Assembly: GCF_002934665.1 (NCBI RefSeq)
Contig: NZ_NIRS01000009.1
Coordinates: 62,001-126,000 of the forward strand
DNA from: Pseudomonas laurylsulfatiphila
Lineage (GTDB): Bacteria > Pseudomonadota > Gammaproteobacteria > Pseudomonadales > Pseudomonadaceae
DNA: 64,000 nt
Direction of reading: 5' to 3'
Program-made: the position numbers and the translations under genes
In this document: piece after piece, positions 26,345 to 33,885 of the stretch
How the letters are laid out: every line of letters starts with the position of its first letter
How positions within the stretch are numbered: position 1 is the stretch's first letter
The notes under the pieces: model-generated
What the model saw: only the letters and a program-made list of their open reading frames with translations
The model's database searches: none
Told to the model about the DNA's origin: nothing

Positions 26345-27964
26345 GTGCACAGGTTGCTGCTGGGGTGGCTGCTGTGTTTGATCCCTGTGCTGGCGACAGC
26401 ACAGGACGAACCGCTGCGCCTGGCCTTCAAGGGCGATTTATTGTTGTTGAGCCGAACTCAGGTGATCACCCGCGAGCCACTGCCGCAGACCTTGCAGACA
26501 CCACTGGGCAGTGTGTGGAAGTTATTCGTCTACGCCTGGCTGGTGGACACCGGTGCGCGTGAGCCGGCTTATGAATGTCGCGGCCAGTCGAAGGAAGAGA
26601 TTTATTGCTGCACGGCGGGCGGCAGGATCGAGCGTGATCAGGCGTTGGTGAAGTCATGCGGCCTGTATTTCGAACCCGCGCGGCTGGGCATCCGCGAGGC
26701 CGACTGGCGAGCCTATTGGCAGGCACGGCAGGCGCCGCCATGGTTGCTGAATTTGCCTTCGCTGCAACCGGCTAGCCGGGTTTCGGTGGTGGAGCTGTTG
26801 AAAGTGCTGTCGGTACTGCCGGCACAGGATCAAGCCCGACGTGTGTTGCTCGATGTGGTGCTCAATGCCGCCGATGGCCATGTCGTCGGCGAACTCGGAA
26901 GCCGCCTGCGCGTGAAGACCTGGAGCTGGTTGGCGGATCAGGATGCCACGTCACGCCAGGGCGGATTTGCCGGTTGGACGGCGGACGGTGCACCGATCTG
27001 GGCCGGAGGACGGGGCACCAGTCAGCGGGTACTGCGTGATTACGCGCAGGCATTGTCTACGGTGATTCCTGTTGCCTGGCCTGCGGATGCAGGGAATTGT
27101 GTAGAAGTTGATCTGTTCTCCCGCTATCCACTTCGGCGTGTCTTGTCAGGAGGCTCCGCGGTGACTTCCGGAGCGTTGCAGGGTGACTACCGCGTCGAAT
27201 TCGCCAACGGCAATGCGCTGGATATCCACAGTGACGGCGAACTCTTTCTGCTGGACGACAAGCTCGTCGCCCGGCTGGATCGCGAAGAGTACGTCGCCCG
27301 TGTGCTCCAGCGCGAAGCCACTTCCGAGCCGGTCGAGGCCGCCAAAGCCCTCTCGGTGGCCATCCGCACGTATCTGCTGCAAAACGCCACGCGCAGCGGC
27401 GATTGCCTGAGCATCGACGACAGCAGCAGCCGTCAGCGGGTCGCGCCGCGTCCGGCATCCTCCGAGTCCCGCGACATCGCTGCGTGGACCAGCGACCTGG
27501 TCCTGGCAGGCAGCACCGTCACCTATCATTCAGATCAACCCGGCCCGGACAAGTTGTCCTGGCAGCAAGCCGTCGAACAGGCCCGTGCCGGCCAGCGCTA
27601 CGACGCCATCCTGCTGCACGCCTACCCACGCGCCAGTCTCAGTCGCTGGGACAACCCGGTCGCGTCCTGCGAAGCATTGCCTGCCGCGCAAGACTGGCTG
27701 CAGAAACAACGACGCGGCTGGCGTGCGCAGCTTGAAAGCGAAACCGGCTACAACGAAGTCGGCACCTTCGCCGTATGCCGCCTGGCCTTCGGACGCCCCT
27801 ATGTCGACCGCGAACGCCAGCGTATCTACGTGCGTGGCGTGCTGACGCTGCAAGACCGCCTCGACCTGACCCACGAATACCTGCACCTGGCCTTCGAGGC
27901 ACACCCCAACGGCCAGGATGAAACCTACATCGAAGGGCTCGCCCGCCACCTCTTGCTGGAATAG
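26345..27964 (+). CDS. magE: MagE-like DUF2300 protein with SxxK, SpoIID-like and HExxH motifs
   Basis: 539 residues from the GTG at 26345, just after the magD stop. The signal peptide ends at LATAQDE. The N-terminal part has GSVWKLF (S56-x-x-K59), as in penicillin-recognising enzymes, with later SCG and KTW that could mark degenerate second and third motifs. The centre has EEYVARVLQREATSEPVEAA followed by KALSVAIRTY, closely like SpoIID amidase/transglycosylase proteins. The C-terminus has H510-E-Y-L-H514 with Glu526 and Glu530, a zinc-peptidase-like pattern. Family function is not known to me; the motifs suggest an envelope hydrolase serving MagD or peptidoglycan. Confidence 0.85.
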   Translation: MHRLLLGWLLCLIPVLATAQDEPLRLAFKGDLLLLSRTQVITREPLPQTLQTPLGSVWKLFVYAWLVDTGAREPAYECRGQSKEEIYCCTAGGRIERDQALVKSCGLYFEPARLGIREADWRAYWQARQAPPWLLNLPSLQPASRVSVVELLKVLSVLPAQDQARRVLLDVVLNAADGHVVGELGSRLRVKTWSWLADQDATSRQGGFAGWTADGAPIWAGGRGTSQRVLRDYAQALSTVIPVAWPADAGNCVEVDLFSRYPLRRVLSGGSAVTSGALQGDYRVEFANGNALDIHSDGELFLLDDKLVARLDREEYVARVLQREATSEPVEAAKALSVAIRTYLLQNATRSGDCLSIDDSSSRQRVAPRPASSESRDIAAWTSDLVLAGSTVTYHSDQPGPDKLSWQQAVEQARAGQRYDAILLHAYPRASLSRWDNPVASCEALPAAQDWLQKQRRGWRAQLESETGYNEVGTFAVCRLAFGRPYVDRERQRIYVRGVLTLQDRLDLTHEYLHLAFEAHPNGQDETYIEGLARHLLLE

Positions 27965-27967
27965 TCC

Positions 27968-28780
27968 ATGAAACTCCGTTATCCACAGGTCTTGCTGTGT
28001 CTCTGCTCGCTGCTGGCGTTGCCATCAGTGATGGCGGCGGACAGCGTCAAACTCGACACCCCCGCAGGCGGCTGGCGCACCGGCGCGCCCGAGGGCGAGG
28101 GGGAAAGCTTCCGGCAGGTCGTCAACTACCCGGCATCATCGGTCAACACCCCGGCAGGGCAGGCCAACACCGCACGCATCAGCGGCCAGATCAAAGCCAC
28201 AGCGAAATCCACAGAGCCCGGCCGGCTGATCGTCAACGGGGTGAGCATGCCGCTGAAAATCGACCCGGCCGGTCGCTTTGATCGCCCGTTCTCATTCCCC
28301 AACGGCAGCAACAGCGTCGAAGTTCGCAACCCCGATGGCCAGCTCCGTCACCGCACGCAATTCCTCAACAGCAGCGGCGGTGCGACCCCGGCCAAGTTAC
28401 GTGTATTGCTGGCATGGGACAGCGACAACACCGACCTCGACCTGCACCTCATCACCCCCGACGGCGCGCACATCTGGTACGGCGACCGCATCGCCCCCAA
28501 CGGCGCAGCGCTCGACGTCGACGTCACTACCGGTTACGGCCCGGAAATCTTCGCCATGCCCGCACCGATCAAGGGCCAGTATCTGGTGTATGTGAACTAC
28601 TTCGGTGGTGGCTACAGCAGTGATGAGGAAGGGCAGGAAGACGCGGTACAAGCGCTGACCACGGCGCAGGTGACGGTGATTACGGAGGAGGGTACACCGA
28701 GCGAGAAGATGGAGACTTTCCTGGTGCCGATGCGGGCGGTGGGGGAGTTGACGTTGGTGAAGTCGTTCAGCTACCCGTGA
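27968..28780 (+). CDS. magF: MagF-like DUF2135 (YfaP-family) protein
   Basis: 270 residues. The signal peptide ends at VMAADS (about 24). The DUF2135 core is AWDSDNTDLDLHLITPDGAHIW and GPEIFAMPAPIKGQYLVYVNYFG, clearly paralogous to magA. The C-terminus ends with METFLVPMRAVGELTLVKSFSY, also mirrored in magA (RETFIVPLRAIGDLLLVKTFNY). Last gene of the operon, 3 bases after magE. The P. aeruginosa homologue is in the MagD complex. Confidence 0.9.
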   Translation: MKLRYPQVLLCLCSLLALPSVMAADSVKLDTPAGGWRTGAPEGEGESFRQVVNYPASSVNTPAGQANTARISGQIKATAKSTEPGRLIVNGVSMPLKIDPAGRFDRPFSFPNGSNSVEVRNPDGQLRHRTQFLNSSGGATPAKLRVLLAWDSDNTDLDLHLITPDGAHIWYGDRIAPNGAALDVDVTTGYGPEIFAMPAPIKGQYLVYVNYFGGGYSSDEEGQEDAVQALTTAQVTVITEEGTPSEKMETFLVPMRAVGELTLVKSFSYP

Positions 28781-28810
28781 GGGGGCAGCAGTGCTTGCAC
28801 TATTGGCTCT

Positions 28811-28841
28811 GCATTTGTCTCAGCGCTGCTGAGACAAATGC
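28811..28841 (+). terminator. perfect 14-bp hairpin after magF
   Basis: GCATTTGTCTCAGC and GCTGAGACAAATGC flank the loop GCT, 30 bases after the magF stop. The T-run is weak (AGGTTTTGG), so termination may be imperfect or the hairpin may protect the 3' end. Confidence 0.6.
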
Positions 28842-28872
28842 AGGTTTTGGGCAGTTTACTTTCCAGCAGGCA

Positions 28873-28898
28873 TTAAAAAGCCGGCTTGTGGCCGGCTT
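28873..28898 (-). terminator. rho-independent terminator on the minus strand
   Basis: On the minus strand AAGCCGGC-CACAA-GCCGGCTT is followed by TTTAATG, a clear hairpin plus T-tract. It would end transcription coming from the S24 repressor gene, whose stop is about 250 bases upstream. The 28899-29147 stretch between shows no convincing gene. Confidence 0.7.
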
Positions 28899-29147
28899 CT
28901 CGGGGACTGGCTTGGATCATTTTTGGTAAACCGCGCCAGCCTTCAAAACGTACACCCGGATCTTGCGTCCGGCTGTGGGACCTGCTGAGAAAGTCATCTG
29001 TCAGGTCAGCGCATCTGAGCCGCAGGGCGGGTCGATGCGCAAATGTGGGGCGCAGCATACGCAGGTTTGACGGAAATTCCCAGCGGGAAGTGCCGGGCAG
29101 AGCCGTTCGGCCATTCGGGTGGGTGGCCGATGGGCGTTGTGGTGCGT

Positions 29148-29894
29148 TTAAAGAAAGGGCACCGCCGGCCGCCGTTTGTTCAGGGTCGACCACCAGAACA
29201 CCCAACCCAGTACCCTGATGTTCTGTTCCTCGATTTGTGCCGCCCGGAAGATTTCATCCGGGTATTCGGCGCGGTTGTGGCTGCGCAATCGAAGGGAGTT
29301 GCCCGGCAGTCGGTGCAGGTACTTGATGCGCAGCATGCCGTCATGTTCGATGGCGTAGATCTCGCCATCGATAATCTGGGTCAAGCCACGGTCAATCGCC
29401 AGGGTCGAACCGTCTTCAATTTTCTCACCCATGCTGTTGCCGCTCATGAGGGCGCAGATGGCGTCGGCGTGGTTGATTTCGAGGGAATCGAGGTGGCTGC
29501 GAGGCAAGCGGATGGATTGCTCGGGGTCTTCTATGACGTGGGTCTTGTTGGAACCCGGGGCGGTGACGGCTTCTTTGTAGAACGGCAGTTCGACGTCGAC
29601 AGGCTCGATGACCGTGTAGACGCCGCGGATGGTCTGGGCGTCGAAGATGTTGCCGGACTCCTCGATCAGGCGCAGGTGCTGGGCGTCTTTCGAGCCTTCG
29701 CCGGTTTTCAGCCAGTCGCTGCTGACGGAGAGTTTTCTGGCGACTTCTTCCATGCAATGGGCAGGCACGCCGCGGGTGTACCAGTTATGTACATTTTGCG
29801 GAGCCGTATCCAGAAAGTCGGCAAATCCGGTGGTCGTGATGTTCGCTGCTTCGAGGAGCGCTTTAAAGCGTGGGCCGCTAGTGTTCTTTTTCAT
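29148..29894 (-). CDS. CI/LexA-type repressor, HTH plus S24 peptidase domain
   Basis: 248 residues. The N-terminal HTH (about 8-60) includes FADFLDTAPQNVHNWYTRGVP. The C-terminal S24 fold has nucleophile S154 (GNSMGEKIEDGS) and K191 (MLRIKYLHR), 37 residues apart as in LexA. At the expected cleavage segment the sequence is TAPGSN (P113-G114) instead of the usual Ala-Gly, so self-cleavage may be lost. No phage or pyocin genes are nearby. It probably controls itself or a distant locus. It resembles PrtR-like regulators of Pseudomonas. Confidence 0.88.
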   Translation of the reverse strand: MKKNTSGPRFKALLEAANITTTGFADFLDTAPQNVHNWYTRGVPAHCMEEVARKLSVSSDWLKTGEGSKDAQHLRLIEESGNIFDAQTIRGVYTVIEPVDVELPFYKEAVTAPGSNKTHVIEDPEQSIRLPRSHLDSLEINHADAICALMSGNSMGEKIEDGSTLAIDRGLTQIIDGEIYAIEHDGMLRIKYLHRLPGNSLRLRSHNRAEYPDEIFRAAQIEEQNIRVLGWVFWWSTLNKRRPAVPFL

Positions 29895-29924
29895 GAACGC
29901 GAGTCTACTGGCGGCTGGTAAGGG

Positions 29925-30040
29925 TTTGAATAAACGCCTCGTTCAAATTTAGCGGGAAATTTACGACCGGATGTAAGACGTTCTTGAGGAATTTTAAACA
30001 GACAAAAACCAGGATCGAATAAGGCTAAACGTTATGTTTA
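29925..30040. promoter_or_regulatory. candidate operators upstream of the S24 repressor gene
   Basis: The AT-rich gap 29895-30061 holds two small dyads: TTTGAA-N11-TTCAAA (29925-29947) and TAAAC-GTTAT-GTTTA (30026-30040). Either could be the repressor's own operator. This is inferred from symmetry and position only. Confidence 0.4.
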
Positions 30041-30061
30041 ACGCGCTTATCAAGCGCCCAC

Positions 30062-30089
30062 AAAAAACCCCGGATCACCCGGGGTTTTT
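30062..30089. terminator. bidirectional rho-independent terminator after ppa
   Basis: AAAAAACCCCGG-ATCA-CCCGGGGTTTTT forms a strong stem with T-tracts on both strands, 35 bases beyond the ppa stop. Confidence 0.9.
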
Positions 30090-30123
30090 CTTGAAGCCTG
30101 TCGCTGGAAGCTCGCGGCTTCTC

Positions 30124-30651
30124 TTAACCTTTATAGGCTGCAACCGACTTGGTGATCGCGTCGCGGGCGGCGTCTGCGCCGGCCCAGCCTTCGATCTTCA
30201 CCCATTTGCCTTTTTCGAGATCTTTGTAGTTCGCGAAGAAGTGCTCGATCTGCTGGATCAGCAGTGCTGGCAGGTCGGTGTATTCCTTTACGTCGACGTA
30301 CAGCTGGGACAGCTTGTCGTGCGGAACTGCGATGACTTTGGCATCGCCGCCGCCGTCGTCGGTCATGTTCAGGATGCCGACCGGGCGAGCGCGGATCACC
30401 GAACCAGGAGCAACCGGGTAAGGGGTCACGACCAGCACGTCGAGGGGATCACCATCGTCAGCCAGGGTGTTCGGGATGTAACCGTAGTTGGCCGGGTAGA
30501 ACATTGGGGTGGCCATGAAACGGTCAACGAACAGGCAATCGCTGTCTTTGTCGATTTCGTATTTGATCGGCGCGTGGTTGGCCGGAATCTCGATCGCGAC
30601 GTAGATGTCGTTCGGCAGGTCTTTGCCAGCCGGAATCTTGCTGTAGCTCAT
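30124..30651 (-). CDS. ppa: inorganic pyrophosphatase
   Basis: 175 residues, the family I size. Active-site motifs include YEIDKDSDCLFVDRF, the signature DDGDPLDVLV (three Asp metal ligands) and MTDDGGGDAKVIAVP. It hydrolyses PPi to drive biosynthesis. It has its own start and a strong terminator, so it is monocistronic. Confidence 0.97.
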   Translation of the reverse strand: MSYSKIPAGKDLPNDIYVAIEIPANHAPIKYEIDKDSDCLFVDRFMATPMFYPANYGYIPNTLADDGDPLDVLVVTPYPVAPGSVIRARPVGILNMTDDGGGDAKVIAVPHDKLSQLYVDVKEYTDLPALLIQQIEHFFANYKDLEKGKWVKIEGWAGADAARDAITKSVAAYKG

Positions 30652-30764
30652 TGGGCGTTGCCCCCGTTAGTTGACCAGAAACACTTGGCCGGATTGACCA
30701 AAAAGTGGCGGCGATTATAGGCATATTCCTGTGTCGACGCCATGTACCAGAAGTCGTATGGCGC

Positions 30765-31577
30765 TCACTGGTGTGCCTGATAGACAGGGTCATGCGCCTG
30801 AAGTTGCTTCAACCTTGCCAGCGGGTCCTGGCGATAGAACAGCTTCAGCTGCTGGTACACCTGTGGATAAGCCTCGTGCAGCAAATCCGGGGCGCTGAAG
30901 AAGTATTCGCTGGTGACGGCGAAGAACTCGGCAGGGTTTTCGGCGGCGTACGGGTCGATGGCGGTTTCAGCGTCGGGATTGCGTTCCAGTTGCCGGTCGA
31001 GGTCATCGTAGGCCTCTTGCATGACCTTGGCCCAGTCGCTGACCCGCATGTCGGGATGCAGTGGCGGCAGGCCGTTGGCGTCACCGTTGAGCATGTCGAG
31101 TTTGTGCGCCAGTTCGTGGATCACCAGGTTGTAGCCTTCCCAGCCTCCGCTGGCCATGACGCCGGGCCAGGCGAGGATGATCGGGCCTTGCTGCCAGGCT
31201 TCACCGCTGTGCTCACCGTCCCATTCATGCTCGACGCCGCTGGCGTCGCGATGGCGCTGCGGGCTGAGGAAGTCATCGGGGTAGAGAATGATTTCGTGGA
31301 AGCCCTGATACCAGTTCAGGTCGCCGAGGTAAAGCAGTGGCAGTTGCGCCTGGGCAGCGAGCAGCAAGCGTTGCTCCTGATGCAGTTCGACGCCGGGCAG
31401 GGCGCTCAGGTGCTTGTCTTCGAGGAACAGCACGCAGGCTTCGCGCAGCCATTGGTCTTCGGCGGCACTGATGCCATCGAGAAAGCTCAGGTGATGGCGC
31501 ACCCGTTGCCACATGTCATCGGCAATCGGGTGCCTGGCCAGAGTGCGTCGGCGACGCCAGGCGCTCAGGGACCACAT
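30765..31577 (-). CDS. mtfA: MtfA-type zinc peptidase (M90)
   Basis: 270 residues from the ATG at 31577. The zinc-peptidase motif VIHELAHKLD is at residues 152-161 (H154, E155, H158), with downstream ENPAEFFAVTSEYFF supplying the third ligand region, as in E. coli MtfA. In E. coli MtfA binds the glucose repressor Mlc and has aminopeptidase activity. It sits 5 bases after the DedA gene stop, so it is likely in the same operon. Confidence 0.93.
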   Translation of the reverse strand: MWSLSAWRRRRTLARHPIADDMWQRVRHHLSFLDGISAAEDQWLREACVLFLEDKHLSALPGVELHQEQRLLLAAQAQLPLLYLGDLNWYQGFHEIILYPDDFLSPQRHRDASGVEHEWDGEHSGEAWQQGPIILAWPGVMASGGWEGYNLVIHELAHKLDMLNGDANGLPPLHPDMRVSDWAKVMQEAYDDLDRQLERNPDAETAIDPYAAENPAEFFAVTSEYFFSAPDLLHEAYPQVYQQLKLFYRQDPLARLKQLQAHDPVYQAHQ

Positions 31578-31581
31578 CGTG

Positions 31582-32238
31582 TCAGCGCGATTCGGCTTTG
31601 GAGCTCGAACCGGCAAGGCGGCTACGCACCATGCCGATGATCATCGGCACCAGCGACAGCAGGATGATGCCCACAATCAGCAGCGACAGGTTTTTCTTGA
31701 TGAACGGTACGTTGCCGAAGAAATAACCGAGCGTCACCAGGCCACCGACCCAGAGGATGGTGCCCAGCACACTGAAGGCGAAGAAGCGCGGATAGGGCAT
31801 TTTCCCCACACCGGCGACGAACGGTGCAAAGGTCCGGATGATGGGCAGGAAGCGCGCCAGGGTCACGGTTTTCCCGCCATGCTTGTCGTAGAAATCGTGG
31901 GTTTGTTGCAGGTAGTCGCGGCGGAAGATCTTCGAGTTCGGATTGCTGAACAGTTTTTCACCCGCCGTTCGTCCGATGATGTAGTTGGTGCTGTCGCCCA
32001 GAATTGCCGCCAGCATCAGCAGGCCGCCGAGCAATACCGGGTCCATGCCGCCACCGGCCGCCACGGCGCCGGCGATGAACAGCAGGGAATCGCCCGGCAG
32101 GAAGGGCATGACCACCAGGCCGGTTTCACAAAAGATAACCATGAACAGAATGGCGTAGATCCATGCCCCGTAGTTGGCTACAAGCATGTCGAGGTAGACG
32201 TCGAGATGCAGGACAATGTCGATCGGGTTGAAATCCAT
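31582..32238 (-). CDS. DedA-family membrane protein
   Basis: 218 residues from the ATG at 32238, preceded by AGGTG at 6 bases; an in-frame ATG three codons upstream is less well placed. Family features: FCETGLVVMPFLPGDSLLF near the N-terminus and LARFLPIIRTFAPFVAGVGKM with the conserved Arg pair, plus four to five hydrophobic segments. DedA proteins flip phospholipids or undecaprenyl phosphate back across the inner membrane. Confidence 0.93.
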   Translation of the reverse strand: MDFNPIDIVLHLDVYLDMLVANYGAWIYAILFMVIFCETGLVVMPFLPGDSLLFIAGAVAAGGGMDPVLLGGLLMLAAILGDSTNYIIGRTAGEKLFSNPNSKIFRRDYLQQTHDFYDKHGGKTVTLARFLPIIRTFAPFVAGVGKMPYPRFFAFSVLGTILWVGGLVTLGYFFGNVPFIKKNLSLLIVGIILLSLVPMIIGMVRSRLAGSSSKAESR

Positions 32239-32425
32239 GGATAGCACCTGTGGTATTGGCCCGACTCTGCAGGCCTGTGCGGATGACTTCGCGTAAGACT
32301 ACGGATAGGGGTAGTTTTTCTTACAAGCCGGGAATATCGGGATTATACGAGGCGATTGGTGAAAATCGCGTCGAGATTGTAGCGGGGAATGTCATGACAG
32401 GGCTGATGTTTGATAACGAACAGGT

Positions 32426-32463
32426 CGGAGCGAGCCTGCTCGCGATGCCATCGCGAGCAGGGC
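32426..32463. repeat. single REP hairpin, 'GGAGCGAGCCTGCTCGCGA' class
   Basis: GGAGCGAGCCTGCTCGCGAT followed by a short inverse (ATCGCGAGCAGG) lies in the 32239-32472 gap just after the GNAT stop. The unit is truncated compared with the pairs elsewhere. The remaining gap must carry the promoter of the DedA-mtfA pair. Confidence 0.7.
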
Positions 32464-32472
32464 ACAGGTGAT

Positions 32473-32934
32473 TCAGAGTTCGTCGCTGATCGGCAGCACA
32501 TAGTTTTTGAATTCGGTGTCTACCTTGAATCCGATGGACTCGTAGGTTTTCTGCGCGATTTCGTTGTTGCTGCTGGTGGAAACGCGCATGCGTACGGCAT
32601 TGGTTTCCTTGGCCATTTTTTTCGCGGTACGGATCAGGTTGTCGGCCACCAACTGGCGGCGGGCGTCCTCGGCGACATAGATATCGTTGAGGATCCACAC
32701 ACGTTTGAGTGACAGCGAGGAGAAGCTCGGGTACAGCTGACAGAAGCCCATCAGCTTGTGGCTGTCGTCATCGGACAGCGCGAGGTAGATCACCGACTCC
32801 TTGCGACGCAGGCGTTTTTCGAGGAACGCCCGAGACGAGTCCGGATACGGCAGGGAGCCATAAAACTCGCGATATCTGACGAACAACGGGGTCAACAGGT
32901 CCAGGTGTTCGAGGGTCGCTTGAATAATCCGCAT
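32473..32934 (-). CDS. GNAT-family N-acetyltransferase
   Basis: 153 residues from the ATG at 32934. The GNAT fold shows the acetyl-CoA region WILNDIYVAEDARRQLVADNLI (the R/Q-x-x-G/A pattern has the variant RRQLVA) and the typical end NEIAQKTYESIGFKVDTEFKNYVL. It acetylates a small molecule or peptide; the substrate is unknown. A REP hairpin follows its stop. Confidence 0.88.
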   Translation of the reverse strand: MRIIQATLEHLDLLTPLFVRYREFYGSLPYPDSSRAFLEKRLRRKESVIYLALSDDDSHKLMGFCQLYPSFSSLSLKRVWILNDIYVAEDARRQLVADNLIRTAKKMAKETNAVRMRVSTSSNNEIAQKTYESIGFKVDTEFKNYVLPISDEL

Positions 32935-33048
32935 GGTAGGTCTCGTCTTCAAGTGGCTGTCTTACGTCTCTGACGGCGATGGGAAACCCTTGGCGGCCGC
33001 GCAACGATCCTGCCTGAAACGGGTACGAATGTGCAATGTGGAAGCGGT

Positions 33049-33885
33049 TCAGGCATTCGGTGGCCCAAGCAGGAAATTATCTTTCATGTCGGCTCCCGCG
33101 TCCGATTCCAGTGTCTGGACCTGGGCTTCATCCTTCAGATTGACCCCTGACAACTCCCGCCGGCAGGCTTCGCGCATCAAATACAGCAAACGGTGTGCCG
33201 CCATGCCGTAACTCAGGCCTTCGAGCCGCACGTTGGAGATGCAATTGCGGTAGGCATCGGTAAGGCCGACCTTGGGATTGTAGGTGAAATATAAACCCAG
33301 GCTGTCCGGGGAGCTGAGGCCAGGGCGTTCGCCGATGAGGATGACGGTCATTTTCGCACCCAGCAACTCACCGATTTCGTCAGCGACCGCCACGCGCCCC
33401 TGTTCCACCAATATCACCGGCGCAACAGTCCAGCCTTCGGCGGCAATCTGTTCTTCGAGGCGTGCCAGAAAGGGCAGGGTATGGCGATGAACGGCCAGTG
33501 CCGACAGGCCGTCGGCGATCACAATCACCAGATCGACCCCACCAGGATGCGCCGCAGCGTAGTCACGCAGGGTCTTTGCCGACGCGTCACTCAGCTTTCG
33601 TCCCAGATCCGGGCGTTGCAAGTAACTGTTGCGGTCGATCGCTGCACTGTGCAGCAAAAGGCTTTCGTGTCCGCGTTCGGCCAGTTGTGAGTTGAGAGCC
33701 GCGTGATCGAACGGCAAGTGCACCGCATCCCGTGCCTGGGCGTGGGCGTACTGGAAGTCCAGTTGCGCGCGGGTGGGAATGCTGGTGCCGGTTCGGCCCA
33801 GGGCAATTCGCGCCGGTGTCAGGCGCCGCAGTTCCAGCCATGGGTTGTGGGGATCGAAGGGTAGTTTATCCATGTCATTACTCAT
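33049..33885 (-). CDS. eutC: ethanolamine ammonia-lyase small subunit
   Basis: 278 residues. Family features include RTGTSIPTRAQLDFQYAHAQARDAV, VIVIADGLSALAVH and IGERPGLSSPDSLGLYFTY. With EutB it forms the adenosylcobalamin-dependent lyase that turns ethanolamine into acetaldehyde and ammonia. Its ATG overlaps the eutB TGA by 4 bases. The gene ends in VNLKDEAQVQTLESDAG, a normal C-terminus. Confidence 0.97.
   Translation of the reverse strand: MSNDMDKLPFDPHNPWLELRRLTPARIALGRTGTSIPTRAQLDFQYAHAQARDAVHLPFDHAALNSQLAERGHESLLLHSAAIDRNSYLQRPDLGRKLSDASAKTLRDYAAAHPGGVDLVIVIADGLSALAVHRHTLPFLARLEEQIAAEGWTVAPVILVEQGRVAVADEIGELLGAKMTVILIGERPGLSSPDSLGLYFTYNPKVGLTDAYRNCISNVRLEGLSYGMAAHRLLYLMREACRRELSGVNLKDEAQVQTLESDAGADMKDNFLLGPPNA

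Noticed and set aside
28899..29147. Small gene between the minus-strand terminator and the S24 gene
   Set aside because: Frames are open on both strands but lack a ribosome site, and the content is not conserved in any way I can recognise.
29148..30124. Prophage or pyocin region around the S24 repressor
   Set aside because: There are no structural, lysis, integrase or recombination genes on either side; ppa and the mag operon flank it.
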